Assembly (NCBI GenBank): GCA_964202965.1
Contig: CAXNKG010000009.1
Span: forward strand, 11,910-75,909
Direction: 5' to 3'
Source: CAXNKG01 sp964202965
GTDB taxonomy: Bacteria > Acidobacteriota > Vicinamibacteria > Vicinamibacterales > UBA2999
Length of the DNA stretch: 64,000 nucleotides
The position numbers and the translations under genes were made by a program. Positions 36,378 through 45,038 of the stretch are shown piece after piece. A model generated the notes under the pieces. It had not been told where the DNA came from, searched no databases, and saw nothing but the letters and a program-made list of their open reading frames with translations. Each line of letters opens with the position of its first letter. Position 1 is the first letter of the stretch.

Positions 36378-36939
36378 GCGTTGTCGTGACCACAATGGCG
36401 ACGAGGCTCGCGGCCGTGAGCGCGTAGTAGGCCGGTCCCCGCGGCGGTGACACTCCTGATGCCAGCGCGGTCACGTCGCCCACGACCTTCCCGTAATACG
36501 TGTAGATGACAATTGCGGGGATCATGCCCAGGAGCCCGATGAGGTAGTCGCGATAGCGCACGCCGCTCAGCGCGAGCGCGTAATTCAGCGGGGTGAACGG
36601 AATGAGCGGCGAGAGCCGCAGCAGGAACATCACCCACGCGCCTTCTCCCACGATCGCCGCGCGGACGGCCGCAATGCGCGGATGCCGCGTCAGGCGCGCC
36701 ATCCACCGGGACCGGGCCAGCGGCGACGCTATCGCGTACACGGCCGACGCCCCCAGCGACGCCCCGACGAAGACGACCACACTTCCCTGCCAGATACCAA
36801 ACAACGCGCCGGCCGCCACGGTCAGGAAAAATGCCGGGGCCATCGTCAGCGCCGCGGCGATGTAGATGAGTACGAAGACCGTTGGCGCCCACGGTCCGAG
36901 ATTCGTGATGCGGAGCACGGCCGGCGCCAGCCAGTCCAT
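36325..36939 (-). CDS. TVP38/TMEM64-family (DedA-like) membrane protein
   Basis: Inner-membrane protein of 204 residues using ATG 36939, which overlaps the upstream stop by one base. Hydrophobic helices occur near 15-60, 115-145 and 170-190, with the family's glycine-rich re-entrant motif (APAFFLTVAAGALFGIWQG, VGASLGASAVYA) and RLSPLIPFTPLNYALALSG. Relatives are implicated in lipid scrambling or transport; the specific role here is unknown. The frame continues upstream, but that extension lies inside the next gene and is not plausible. Confidence 0.87.
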   Translation of the reverse strand: MDWLAPAVLRITNLGPWAPTVFVLIYIAAALTMAPAFFLTVAAGALFGIWQGSVVVFVGASLGASAVYAIASPLARSRWMARLTRHPRIAAVRAAIVGEGAWVMFLLRLSPLIPFTPLNYALALSGVRYRDYLIGLLGMIPAIVIYTYYGKVVGDVTALASGVSPPRGPAYYALTAASLVAIVVTTTLISQAARRALDRQPPSP

Positions 36940-37628
36940 CAGGTCTCCGACGCAGGAGGCGGTTCGGACGCAGGGGGTGTGCCCGGCCGCGCGGGCCGGC
37001 GCGAGCGTCGGCGGCGGCGTGAAAACACCCGCGAAAGCCGCTCCAGCGCCTCCCCCGCCCTCACGAGACCTGCCGCGATGTCGTCGGCATCCGTCCAGGC
37101 CGCCGTATTCAGGCGCTCCGCAAGCGCGAGCAGCGCTTCGAGGCGCCCCGCCTCGGTCGTGCGGACCTGAACGCGCTCCTTGATGAGCGGATACCAATGG
37201 TTCAGGAACGCGATCTGCTCCTCCGGCGTCGTGCCCTGCAGGCCCGATGGAATCGGTACGCGGGGCACGGACAGCTGCTGCGGCTGCGCCGGCCGCGCCG
37301 ATGGCGTCTCTCCGCCGCCTGCCTCCGGAGCCGGGGCGGCCGTCTCCCCATCGGGGACCCGCCGATTCTTGCGGCGCGGCTCGGGCGCACTCTCGACGAT
37401 CTGCCGGTTGGCGAGAACGGACTTCCAGTCGAACGCGATGTCCGGGTACCGCGATTCGAGGAGGCGGAGGATGTCGGGCTCGAGCGGCTCGCGGCCGACG
37501 CGGACGCCGCCGGGTGTCCGAAAGACGTAGAGGATCCGCGAGCGCTGCCTGCTGCCCTCGCGGTACCAATCCATCAGGTACGTCGTTTCATAGCCGCGCT
37601 TGTCGCGGATGAGCCGCAAAAAGGGCAC
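36939..37628 (-). CDS. Conserved hypothetical protein
   Basis: Unrecognised cytoplasmic protein of 229 residues. The N-terminal 70 residues look folded (FLRLIRDKRGYETTYLMDWY, RILYVFRTPGGVRVGREPL, ILRLLESRYPDIAFDWKSVL). A Pro/Ala-rich linker follows, then a helical segment (TTPEEQIAFLNHWYPLIKER, LEALLALAERLNTAAW) and a strongly basic/proline tail. Its stop overlaps the TVP38-like start, so they are coupled. I can offer no function. Confidence 0.7.
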   Translation of the reverse strand: MPFLRLIRDKRGYETTYLMDWYREGSRQRSRILYVFRTPGGVRVGREPLEPDILRLLESRYPDIAFDWKSVLANRQIVESAPEPRRKNRRVPDGETAAPAPEAGGGETPSARPAQPQQLSVPRVPIPSGLQGTTPEEQIAFLNHWYPLIKERVQVRTTEAGRLEALLALAERLNTAAWTDADDIAAGLVRAGEALERLSRVFSRRRRRSRRPARPGTPPASEPPPASET

Positions 37629-37631
37629 CGC

Positions 37632-38285
37632 TTATCTGCGCTTCTGCGCCCTCGATGTCCGTGAGGACTTCTTGGAGGCGGTCCGGGATGCCGCCTTCGA
37701 TGCGGGTTTCGATGCCTGCCGTCGCGGCGCCGCCGGACGACGGGATGCGCGTGCGGGAGCCGGGCGGGCGGAGCGCGTGCGAGAGGCCGCGGGAGCCCGC
37801 TTGGGGGCCGCTGCCGCGCGCGGTGCCGACGCCGCGCGGGTCTTGTCTTCGAGCGATCGTGACGAGCGATGGACCAGGTTGAACCGAATCTGGTCGCCAA
37901 GAACCTGAAACGCCCAGATTTCGCCGACGGTGACGTTCAGATCGCCGCAGAGCTGCCGTGCCACGTCGATCATCGACACGGGGACGTACAGGTGGAACTG
38001 CGCACGGGCTCGCGAAAACGCGACCCACTGCGACATGGCCTCGACTTTACTGACGGATTCTGCGGTTTCGACCTCGACAATGCCCACGATCTTCCGCGAT
38101 TTGTCGGTCGACTGCAGCACCAGGTCGGGGAACCAGGACGACTGCCCTATCGGGACAGACGCCTTCTGTTCGTTCCCGACATTGATGGCAACCTCGAATT
38201 TTCTCTTATATTTCGCCTGTAACAGGCGAATCACCCGGTCGTGCTCCAGTTGCTCGCGAACGGGCCGCACGAGGATTGGGCTCAA
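37632..38285 (-). CDS. Hypothetical protein with nuclease-like core and histone-like basic tail
   Basis: Unrecognised protein of 217 residues. I start it at TTG 38285 because GGAGG (38291-38295) lies five bases upstream and conserved-looking sequence begins there (LSPILVRPVREQLEHDRVIRL); the open frame to 38447 runs into the divergent response regulator. The core has FPDLVLQ followed about 16 residues on by GIVEVETAESV, a D...ExE pattern like PD-(D/E)xK nuclease folds but with Glu in place of Lys. The last 70 residues are almost only Ala, Arg, Lys, Ser, Pro, resembling histone H1 tails and suggesting nucleic-acid binding. TATATT at 38317-38322 (minus strand) may be its -10. Confidence 0.65.
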   Translation of the reverse strand: MSPILVRPVREQLEHDRVIRLLQAKYKRKFEVAINVGNEQKASVPIGQSSWFPDLVLQSTDKSRKIVGIVEVETAESVSKVEAMSQWVAFSRARAQFHLYVPVSMIDVARQLCGDLNVTVGEIWAFQVLGDQIRFNLVHRSSRSLEDKTRAASAPRAAAAPKRAPAASRTRSARPAPARASRRPAAPRRQASKPASKAASRTASKKSSRTSRAQKRR

Positions 38286-38342
38286 CGAAACCTCCGGAGG
38301 CGGCTCAAACCGGGTGAATATAGCATGAGAAGTCCGCCCGCC

Positions 38343-38371
38343 TTGACGGCAGATCGGGTGCGCCCCACAAT
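38343..38371 (+). promoter_or_regulatory. Candidate promoter for the response regulator
   Basis: TTGACG (38343-38348), 17-base spacer, CACAAT (38366-38371), then only five bases to the GTG at 38377: a consensus-spaced promoter producing a leaderless message. Confidence 0.5.
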
Positions 38372-38376
38372 GGGTC

Positions 38377-38781
38377 GTGTCCTCCCCCCCCGCCACGACC
38401 GCACCCCGTGTGCTCATTGTCGATGACGACGCCAGTGTGACGGACACATTTTCGCGGACACTTCGCCTCGAAGGTTACGAAGTCTGGGCGGCGCTGTCGG
38501 CCGCCGCCGGGCTCAACCTGGCGCAGACTCATCGACCGAATGCCGTCATCCTCGATCTGCGGATGCCGCTGACCAGCGGCCTGCAGTTTCTGCGCGCGAT
38601 CCGGGCGATTCCGGGACTCACCAGCACGCCTGTCGCGATCGTGACGGGCGACTACTACCTCGACGACGCGCAGGCGTCGGAGATTCAGGCGCTCGGCGCT
38701 GAGCTGCGATACAAACCGCTCTGGCTGGAAGAGCTCGTGACGCTCGCGCGCGATCTCCTCAGCAGTCCCGTGCGGGACTGA
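38377..38781 (+). CDS. Single-domain response regulator
   Basis: Receiver-only protein of 134 residues, GTG start. All phosphoacceptor-site features are present: acidic pair in LIVDDDASV, phosphorylated Asp in AVILDLRMPLTSG, Thr in AIVTGDY and Lys in RYKPLW. There is no output domain, so it would act through a partner such as a kinase or chemotaxis-type target. No histidine kinase is nearby. hemE starts two bases after its stop, an unusual pairing. Confidence 0.9.
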   Translation: MSSPPATTAPRVLIVDDDASVTDTFSRTLRLEGYEVWAALSAAAGLNLAQTHRPNAVILDLRMPLTSGLQFLRAIRAIPGLTSTPVAIVTGDYYLDDAQASEIQALGAELRYKPLWLEELVTLARDLLSSPVRD

Positions 38782-38783
38782 CC

Positions 38784-39815
38784 GTGGCGTCCTCCCGATT
38801 TCTCAAGGCCTGCCGGCGCGAGCCGGTCGACGCGACGCCTGTCTGGTTCATGCGCCAGGCGGGCCGTTACATGGCGGAGTATCGCGCGCTCCGTGAGCGG
38901 TATTCGCTGCTGGACATCTGCCGGTCCCCGGAACTGGCGCTCGAGGTCACGCTCCAGCCGATTCGACGCATTGACGTCGACGCGGCGATCCTCTTTTCCG
39001 ACCTGCTGCTGCCACTCGAGCCGATGGGTCTCCCCTTCGACTTCATCAAGGGCGAGGGACCGCAGATCGAACGGCCCATCAGCTCTCCCGCGGACATCGA
39101 CAGCCTCCGGACATTCGAGCCGCGCGAGGCGCTATCGCACGTCCTCGACGCGATTGGCCTCATTCAGCAGGAACTGGCCGGGCGCCTTCCGCTGATTGGC
39201 TTCGCCGGCGCCCCCTTCACGCTCGCGTCGTACGCCATCGAGGGCGGCCATTCCTCGAACTTCGCGAAGACCAAGTCGCTGATGTACGGACATCCGGACG
39301 CCTGGCACCGGCTCTGCGACCGGCTCGCGACGCTCGTCGGCGACTACATGCTCGCGCAGATCGAGGCCGGGGTCGACGCGGTGCAGATATTCGATTCCTG
39401 GGTGGGCGCGCTGAATTCGGCGGACTACCGCGAGTTCGCGCTCCCGCACACCCGCCGCATCTTCGAGACCATCGGGACGCGCGTGCCGACGATTCATTTC
39501 GGCACGGGGACAGGGTCGATCCTCGAGGATCTGCGCGACGCCGGGGGGGACGTGATCGGCGTCGACTGGCGGATGCCCATGGACGTCGCGTGGGACCGCA
39601 TCGGCCACCACCGGGCCGTGCAGGGCAATCTCGACCCGACACTTCTGCTCGGGCCGACCGACCGGATGTTCACGCAGACCGACGACATCCTGGCGCGCGT
39701 CGCCGGGCGGCCGGGACATATCTTCAATCTGGGACACGGCATCCTGCCGTCCACGCCGGTCGAGCACGTCCAGATGCTCGCGCAGTACGTGCACAGCGCT
39801 TCACGTCGAACGTGA
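38784..39815 (+). CDS. hemE: Uroporphyrinogen decarboxylase
   Basis: Converts uroporphyrinogen III to coproporphyrinogen III in haem synthesis. The 343-residue protein (GTG start) has the signature PVWFMRQAGRYMAEYR, the catalytic aspartate in AAILFSDLLLPLE, GFAGAPFTLASYAIEGG and NLGHGILPSTPVEHV. Length is normal. It is followed 30 bases later by protoporphyrinogen oxidase, so late haem-synthesis steps are together. Confidence 0.97.
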   Translation: MASSRFLKACRREPVDATPVWFMRQAGRYMAEYRALRERYSLLDICRSPELALEVTLQPIRRIDVDAAILFSDLLLPLEPMGLPFDFIKGEGPQIERPISSPADIDSLRTFEPREALSHVLDAIGLIQQELAGRLPLIGFAGAPFTLASYAIEGGHSSNFAKTKSLMYGHPDAWHRLCDRLATLVGDYMLAQIEAGVDAVQIFDSWVGALNSADYREFALPHTRRIFETIGTRVPTIHFGTGTGSILEDLRDAGGDVIGVDWRMPMDVAWDRIGHHRAVQGNLDPTLLLGPTDRMFTQTDDILARVAGRPGHIFNLGHGILPSTPVEHVQMLAQYVHSASRRT

Positions 39816-39845
39816 ACACGCACCGGGAAGCGAGAAGACAGAAGG

Positions 39846-41219
39846 GTGAACAGCGCCACCGTTGACGTCGCCGTCATCGGCGGCGGCATCAGCGGACTGA
39901 CCGCTGCCTACGAGCTGCAGCGGCGCGGCGTGGAAGCTCGGGTATTCGAAGCCGCACCGCGCGCCGGCGGGGTCATCCGCACCGATCGGTTCGATGACTG
40001 GGTCATCGACGGCGGACCGGATGCCCTGCTCGTGCAGAAGCCGGCGGCCGTCGCGCTCTGCCGCGAGCTCGGGCTGGCAGACCGCCTGATCTCCACCCAG
40101 CAGCCGCGGACGGCCTACGTGCTGCGCGAGGGAGCGCTCGTGCCGCTCGCCGCGGGCTCCTTCCTGGGCTTTCCCATCAGCCTCGGGGCGCTCGCGACGT
40201 CGCCGCTGTTCTCCTGGGCGGGCAAGCTCCGGCTGGCCGCCGAGATCGCGATTCCGCGCGGCGACGGACGGGACGAATCGATTGCGTCATTCGTGGGACG
40301 CCGATTCGGCGGCGAAGCGGTCGACTATCTCGCCGAGCCCCTCCTGGCAGGCATCCACGCCGGCGATGCCGATGCGCTGTCGATGGCCGCGCTCTTTCCG
40401 CGGCTGCTCGACGCCGAGCGGCAGTCCGGAAGCGTGCTGCGGGCGATGCGGGCGCTGCACGTGACGCCCTCGCCACGGGGTGCGTTCGTCTCGCTCCCCG
40501 GCGGGGTCGAAGAGCTCGTCGATGCACTGGCCGCGTCGCTGGCGCCAGCCACGGTGACGCTTTCGGCGCGCGTGACCGGGCTCGGCCATGCCGGGCGGTA
40601 CACCGTGGAGACCGAGCAGGGATCGGTCAGCGCCCGCAGCGTCATCATCTGCACGCCCGCCTACGTGACCGCGGCGCTCGTGCGCCCGCTGGATTCCGCG
40701 CTCGCCGCGCTCTGCGACGGCGTGACGTACGCGTCCACGGCCACGGTCGCCGTCGGCTACCGGCGGTCGCAGATCGGCCATCCCCTCCTCGGCACCGGCT
40801 TCGTCGTCCCGCGCGTCGAGCACAGCCCGCTGCTCGCCGCCACCTGGGTCACGTCGAAGTGGCCGGGGCGCGCGCCGGCCGGCTGCGCCCTGCTCCGCGG
40901 CTTTCTTGGCGGCGGCCGCGATCCCGATCGCCTGAATGCCTCAGACGAGGAGTTGACCGAGACGACGCAGGACGAGTTGGCCCGGATCCTCGCGATCGAC
41001 GGCGACCCGCTGGTCACCCGCCTGTACCGGTTTCCGCGTCAGAGCCCGCAATACACGGTCGGCCACCTCGACCGCGTCGAGGCCATCGAGCAGCGGCTTG
41101 CCGCCCGGCCAGGACTCTTCGTGGCGGGCAGCGGCTTCCGCGCCATCGGCATCCCCGACTGCATCGCCGATGCACGCGCGACCGCAGGCCGGGCGGCGGA
41201 ACTGCTCCGCACAACATAG
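39846..41219 (+). CDS. hemY: Protoporphyrinogen oxidase, oxygen-dependent HemY type
   Basis: FAD enzyme oxidising protoporphyrinogen IX (or coproporphyrinogen III in the coproporphyrin branch). The 457-residue protein (GTG start) begins with the dinucleotide motif VAVIGGGISGLTAAYELQ, has FEAAPRAGGVIRT and IDGGPDALL, and ends with LFVAGSGFRAIGIPDCIADA, the FAD-binding C-terminal motif. Which branch it serves cannot be told without the partner ferrochelatase, which is not in the window. It directly follows hemE. Confidence 0.93.
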   Translation: MNSATVDVAVIGGGISGLTAAYELQRRGVEARVFEAAPRAGGVIRTDRFDDWVIDGGPDALLVQKPAAVALCRELGLADRLISTQQPRTAYVLREGALVPLAAGSFLGFPISLGALATSPLFSWAGKLRLAAEIAIPRGDGRDESIASFVGRRFGGEAVDYLAEPLLAGIHAGDADALSMAALFPRLLDAERQSGSVLRAMRALHVTPSPRGAFVSLPGGVEELVDALAASLAPATVTLSARVTGLGHAGRYTVETEQGSVSARSVIICTPAYVTAALVRPLDSALAALCDGVTYASTATVAVGYRRSQIGHPLLGTGFVVPRVEHSPLLAATWVTSKWPGRAPAGCALLRGFLGGGRDPDRLNASDEELTETTQDELARILAIDGDPLVTRLYRFPRQSPQYTVGHLDRVEAIEQRLAARPGLFVAGSGFRAIGIPDCIADARATAGRAAELLRTT

Positions 41220-41231
41220 AATCCGAACACA

Positions 41232-42140
41232 GTGAAACCGGTACACGTCATCGGCGTCCCGCTGGACCTCGGCGCGGGCCGCCGCGGGGTCGACATGGGT
41301 CCGTCGGCGGTCCGCATCGCCGGCCTCGGCGAGCAGCTCGCCGCGCTGGGCCGGACCGTCGTCGACCGTGGCAACCTCCCGTCACCCATTCCGGAAATGA
41401 AGCGGCCGGCCGACAGGCGGAAGAAATACATCCGCGACATCGCCCGGGTCTGCACCAAGCTCTACGAGCTGTGCGTGAAGTCACTCGACGCCGGTGCGCT
41501 GCCACTCGTCCTCGGCGGCGATCACAGCCTGGCCGCCGGATCGGTCGCGGCCAGCGCGGCGTGGCTGCACCGCACGGCGTCGAAGCCACTCGGTCTTATC
41601 TGGGTGGACGCGCACGGTGACATGAATACGCCGGCCACGACGACCTCCGGCAACGTGCACGGCATGCCGCTCGCCGCGCTGCTCGGGAATGAGCCTGGTG
41701 AGCTCGCCGCCATTGGCACATGGCCCTCGGTGCTGGCTGCGCATACGGCGCTCCTCGGTATCCGGAACCTCGACGAACGCGAAAAGGACCAGATCCGCGC
41801 GTCGGGCGTCCACGTGTTCACCATGAAGGACATCGATCGCGACGGCATTGCGGCGGTTGCCGAACGTGCCCTGGCCGTCGCGTCGAATGGGACCGGCGGT
41901 GTTCACGTGTCGTTCGATATGGACGTCTGCGATCCGGCGATCGCGCCCGGCGTCGGCACCGCCGTCAAGGGCGGGCTCGACTATCGCGAGGCGCACATGG
42001 TGATGGAAATCGTCGCCGACTCGCGCGGGCTGATCGCGCTCGATATGGTCGAGGTCAACCCCACCCTCGACGTCCGCAACACCACCGCCGAGCTTGCAAC
42101 CGAACTGGCGCTTTCAGCTCTGGGCAAGAACATCCTCTAA
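41232..42140 (+). CDS. rocF: Arginase
   Basis: Dinuclear manganese hydrolase converting arginine to ornithine and urea. The 302-residue protein (GTG start) has the ureohydrolase motifs GGDHSLAAGS, WVDAHGDMNTP, and SFDMDVCDPAIAPGVGT, and the N-terminal GAGRRGVDMGPSAVR segment of arginases rather than agmatinases. It follows hemY by 12 bases and overlaps the convergent oligoendopeptidase gene by 27 bases. TAGAAT lies nine bases before the start. Confidence 0.93.
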   Translation: MKPVHVIGVPLDLGAGRRGVDMGPSAVRIAGLGEQLAALGRTVVDRGNLPSPIPEMKRPADRRKKYIRDIARVCTKLYELCVKSLDAGALPLVLGGDHSLAAGSVAASAAWLHRTASKPLGLIWVDAHGDMNTPATTTSGNVHGMPLAALLGNEPGELAAIGTWPSVLAAHTALLGIRNLDEREKDQIRASGVHVFTMKDIDRDGIAAVAERALAVASNGTGGVHVSFDMDVCDPAIAPGVGTAVKGGLDYREAHMVMEIVADSRGLIALDMVEVNPTLDVRNTTAELATELALSALGKNIL

Positions 42141-43964
42141 CAACTTCTCTATCTCGTCCATCACGCGGTTCATTGTCCGCATCGTCACCGTCAGCGGTTC
42201 CTCCGTGTTCATATCGACACCCGCCTCCCGCAGCAGGTCGATCGGATACTTCGAACCGCCGGAGCTGATGAACGTCAGGTAGCGCGCAGTCGTGTCGGCG
42301 TCCCCGGCGAGCACGCGGGCCGCCAGCATCTCCGCGGCGGTGAACGAGGTCGCGTACTGGAAGACGTAGAACTCGTTATAGAAGTGCGGGATGTAGCTCC
42401 ACTCGTGCGCGACGTAGTCGTCCACGACGAGCACGCCGGCATCGTGGCCGTAGTACCGCTTCGTGATGCCGATGTACAAGGTCGCCAGCGCCTCTCCCGT
42501 GATCGGCTCGCCCTTCAGTGCCATCTCGTGCATCCGCAGCTCGTATTCCGCGAACTGGGTCTGGCGGAAGACCGTGGCCTTGATATTTTCGAGATAGCTG
42601 CCGAGCAGCGACAGCCGCGCCGGCACGTCGTCGATCTGTTTCAGCATGTAGTCGATGAGCAGCGCCTCGTTGAACGTCGACGCCACTTCCGCCACGAAGA
42701 TCGGATAGTCGGCCAGCGGGTAGGGCTGCGTCTTGTTCGAGTAGTAGCTGTGCATCGTGTGGCCCAGCTCATGGGCCAGCGTGCTCACGTCGTTGTACTG
42801 CCCCTGGTAGTTCAGCAGGATGTACGGATGCACGTCGTAGGCGCCCCCGTTCGAATAGGCGCCGGATTTCTTGCCCTCGATCGGATGCCAGTCCAGCCAG
42901 CGCTCGTTGAAGGCGCGCTGCAGCACCGAGACGTACTCGCCGCCGAGCGGCCGGCTCGCCGTCATCACGAGCTGCTGGGCCTCGTCGGGCGTGTAGCGCA
43001 GGTTCACCGAGGCGACGAGAGGAGCGTACAGATCGTAGTAGTGCAGCGCGTCGCCGATGCCCATCATCCGCCGGCGCAGCCGGAGGTATCGGTGGAAGGT
43101 CGGCAGGTGGCGGTTCACGCCCTCGATGAGCCGCATGTAGACCGACACCGGGATGTTGTTGCGGTCGAGCGCCGATTCGAGCGTGGACCCGTACTTCCGT
43201 GCCTTCGCGAAGAACAGGGCCTTCTGCACGCTGGCGTTCAGCGTCGTGCCAAGCGTCCGGCTGAACCCGCCGAGCGCCGTGAAGAAGGTCGACATGCCCG
43301 CCTGCCGGTCCGCCCTGTCCGGCACGGTCCGGATCTCCGCGTAGCCGGCCTGATCCAGGCGGACCGATCGCCCATCGGTCGTGACGATCGCGGGGTACGG
43401 GAAGTCGGCATTGGCGAGGATCCCGTAGATGTTGGACGCCGACCCCGCCAGCGGCTGCACGTCGGCGAGGAGCTTCTCTTCGGCGTCGCTCAGCGTATGA
43501 GCCGCGCGCCTCAGGACGTCCCGCAGCAGAAACGCGTACGTCTGCAGGCGGGGCTCTGACGACAGGAACCGTTCGATCGTCGCGCTCCCGATCCGCAGAA
43601 GTTCAGGATGCAGGTACGACGCCTGCGCCGAGAAATCCGCGTAGAGCTGCTGCATCTCCTGCTGCATCCCCTGTGGCTCGCTGAGGCGCATGTCCTCGTC
43701 CGCGAGCATCCCTGCGTACACGTAGAGGCGTGACAGCTCCTTGTCGAGACGGGACATGGCCTCGAGCGCGTCGGCGAGGATCTGCGGCGACGACCCGAGC
43801 GTGCCGGCGAACGCGCCGATGGCGGGGATTTCCGCCGCGCGTGTCGCCTTTTCGGCGCGCCAGGCGGCGATGCCCGGATAGATCTCGCCGAGATTCCACG
43901 TGTACTTCTGGTCGAGGCTGGCGCGGTCACGCCCAGCGCCGGCGGTCAGGACGGACATACGCAT
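42114..43964 (-). CDS. pepF: Oligoendopeptidase F (M3B)
   Basis: Cytoplasmic zinc metallopeptidase degrading short peptides. The 616-residue protein has the M3 active site HELGHTMHSYYS (zinc His, His and catalytic Glu) with the third ligand in IFVAEVASTFNEALL, and the long helical N-terminal domain with LDKELSRLYVYAGML typical of PepF. Either ATG 43964 or 43958 may be used. Length is as expected. It is divergent from the metallopeptidase at 43981; the shared gap of 16 bases contains overlapping -10-like boxes in both directions. Confidence 0.95.
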   Translation of the reverse strand: MRMSVLTAGAGRDRASLDQKYTWNLGEIYPGIAAWRAEKATRAAEIPAIGAFAGTLGSSPQILADALEAMSRLDKELSRLYVYAGMLADEDMRLSEPQGMQQEMQQLYADFSAQASYLHPELLRIGSATIERFLSSEPRLQTYAFLLRDVLRRAAHTLSDAEEKLLADVQPLAGSASNIYGILANADFPYPAIVTTDGRSVRLDQAGYAEIRTVPDRADRQAGMSTFFTALGGFSRTLGTTLNASVQKALFFAKARKYGSTLESALDRNNIPVSVYMRLIEGVNRHLPTFHRYLRLRRRMMGIGDALHYYDLYAPLVASVNLRYTPDEAQQLVMTASRPLGGEYVSVLQRAFNERWLDWHPIEGKKSGAYSNGGAYDVHPYILLNYQGQYNDVSTLAHELGHTMHSYYSNKTQPYPLADYPIFVAEVASTFNEALLIDYMLKQIDDVPARLSLLGSYLENIKATVFRQTQFAEYELRMHEMALKGEPITGEALATLYIGITKRYYGHDAGVLVVDDYVAHEWSYIPHFYNEFYVFQYATSFTAAEMLAARVLAGDADTTARYLTFISSGGSKYPIDLLREAGVDMNTEEPLTVTMRTMNRVMDEIEKLLEDVLAQS

Positions 43965-43968
43965 CCAT

Positions 43969-43974
43969 TATCAT
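43969..43974 (+). promoter_or_regulatory. -10-like TATCAT, 6 bases before GTG 43981
   Basis: TATCAT followed by six bases and GTG. Its near-palindromic context also reads GATAAT on the minus strand just before pepF, so the 16-base divergent gap may serve both genes. Confidence 0.4.
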
Positions 43975-43980
43975 CGCTTC

Positions 43981-45006
43981 GTGCCGCGACGGACCCCGCC
44001 CCGCCCGATGGACGACCTCGACGATGAGGCCCTCCTCGATACTCGAATGTGCGATCTGCCGGTGACCATCGAGGACACGCTCGCCGAACGGCTCGCCGAG
44101 CTTCGCGCCGACCTCGACACGCGCGGTCTCGGATTTTCGCTGCACTTCTATCTCTCTGATGAGTGGTTTACCCCTGACGGGGCCACCGCGATCGCGATTC
44201 CGTTCTACATGGCGCACCCGCGCCTCGCAAAGCTCGAAGAGTCACAGATGCTCGAAGTGGAAGGCGGCGAATACGACTGGTGCATGCGCATCCTGCGCCA
44301 CGAGGCGGGCCACGCGCTGGACAACGCGTACCGCCTCCGGCTGCGCCGGCAACGGCGCCGGATCTTCGGGCTGCCGTCGAAGCCCTACCCCGAGTTCTAC
44401 ACGCCGAAGCCGTACAGCAAGAGCTACGTCCTGCATCTCGATGCCTGGTATGCGCAGAGTCATCCGGACGAGGATTTCGCGGAAACGTTTGCGGTCTGGC
44501 TGGCGCCGGCCAGCCAGTGGCGGCAGCGGTACAGCGGCTGGCCCGCCGTGAAGAAGCTCGAATACATGGACGCGCTCATGGCGTCGATTCGAGGAAAGCG
44601 GGCGCGCGTGGACAATCCGATGGAGGTCGAGCCGCTCTCGAAGACGCGGACGACGCTGCGCCAGCACTACCGGACGAAGCGGCGGTACTACGGCGTCGAC
44701 CACCCGAATTTCTACGACCGCGACCTCCGCCGGCTGTTCTCGGAGTCGCGAGAGTTTATGGGGAGTACCACGGCAGCGCAGTTCATCTCCCGCATCAGGC
44801 GGCCGACCCGGCGCCTGGTGGCCGGCTGGACCGGGATCTACCAGTACACGATCGACCAGGTCATCGAGGAGATGATCGGCCGCAGCCGCGAGCTGAAGCT
44901 GCGGCTGGCGGTCCCGGAAGATCAGGCGCGGCAGGAGTTCACGGTGCTGCTCACCGTGCAGGCCATGAACTACCTCCATAGCGGCGGGCATCGGGTGTTT
45001 CTCTAG
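43981..45006 (+). CDS. Putative zinc metallopeptidase (HEAGH)
   Basis: Predicted cytoplasmic metallopeptidase-like protein of 341 residues. The GTG at 43981 fits the -10 box; ATG 44008 is an alternative. HEAGH at about 107-111 supplies two zinc histidines and the catalytic Glu, and HPDEDFAETFAVWL (Glu near 168) is a likely third ligand, the pattern of the putative zinc-binding metallopeptidase families. The C-terminal half is basic and helical. It is 32 bases from an ATP-grasp ligase, from which it is separated by a 7-base repeat array beginning at its stop codon. Substrate unknown. Confidence 0.75.
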   Translation: MPRRTPPRPMDDLDDEALLDTRMCDLPVTIEDTLAERLAELRADLDTRGLGFSLHFYLSDEWFTPDGATAIAIPFYMAHPRLAKLEESQMLEVEGGEYDWCMRILRHEAGHALDNAYRLRLRRQRRRIFGLPSKPYPEFYTPKPYSKSYVLHLDAWYAQSHPDEDFAETFAVWLAPASQWRQRYSGWPAVKKLEYMDALMASIRGKRARVDNPMEVEPLSKTRTTLRQHYRTKRRYYGVDHPNFYDRDLRRLFSESREFMGSTTAAQFISRIRRPTRRLVAGWTGIYQYTIDQVIEEMIGRSRELKLRLAVPEDQARQEFTVLLTVQAMNYLHSGGHRVFL

Positions 45007-45038
45007 TCGGCAGGCGGTAGTCGGTAGTCGGTAGTTCA
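45004..45038. repeat. 7-base tandem array starting at a stop codon
   Basis: Units TAGTCGG, CAGGCGG, TAGTCGG, TAGTCGG and TAGTTCA: the TAG stop codon of the metallopeptidase is the first three bases of the first unit. The array fills the gap up to the GTG of the next gene and leaves no ribosome binding site. Confidence 0.8.
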
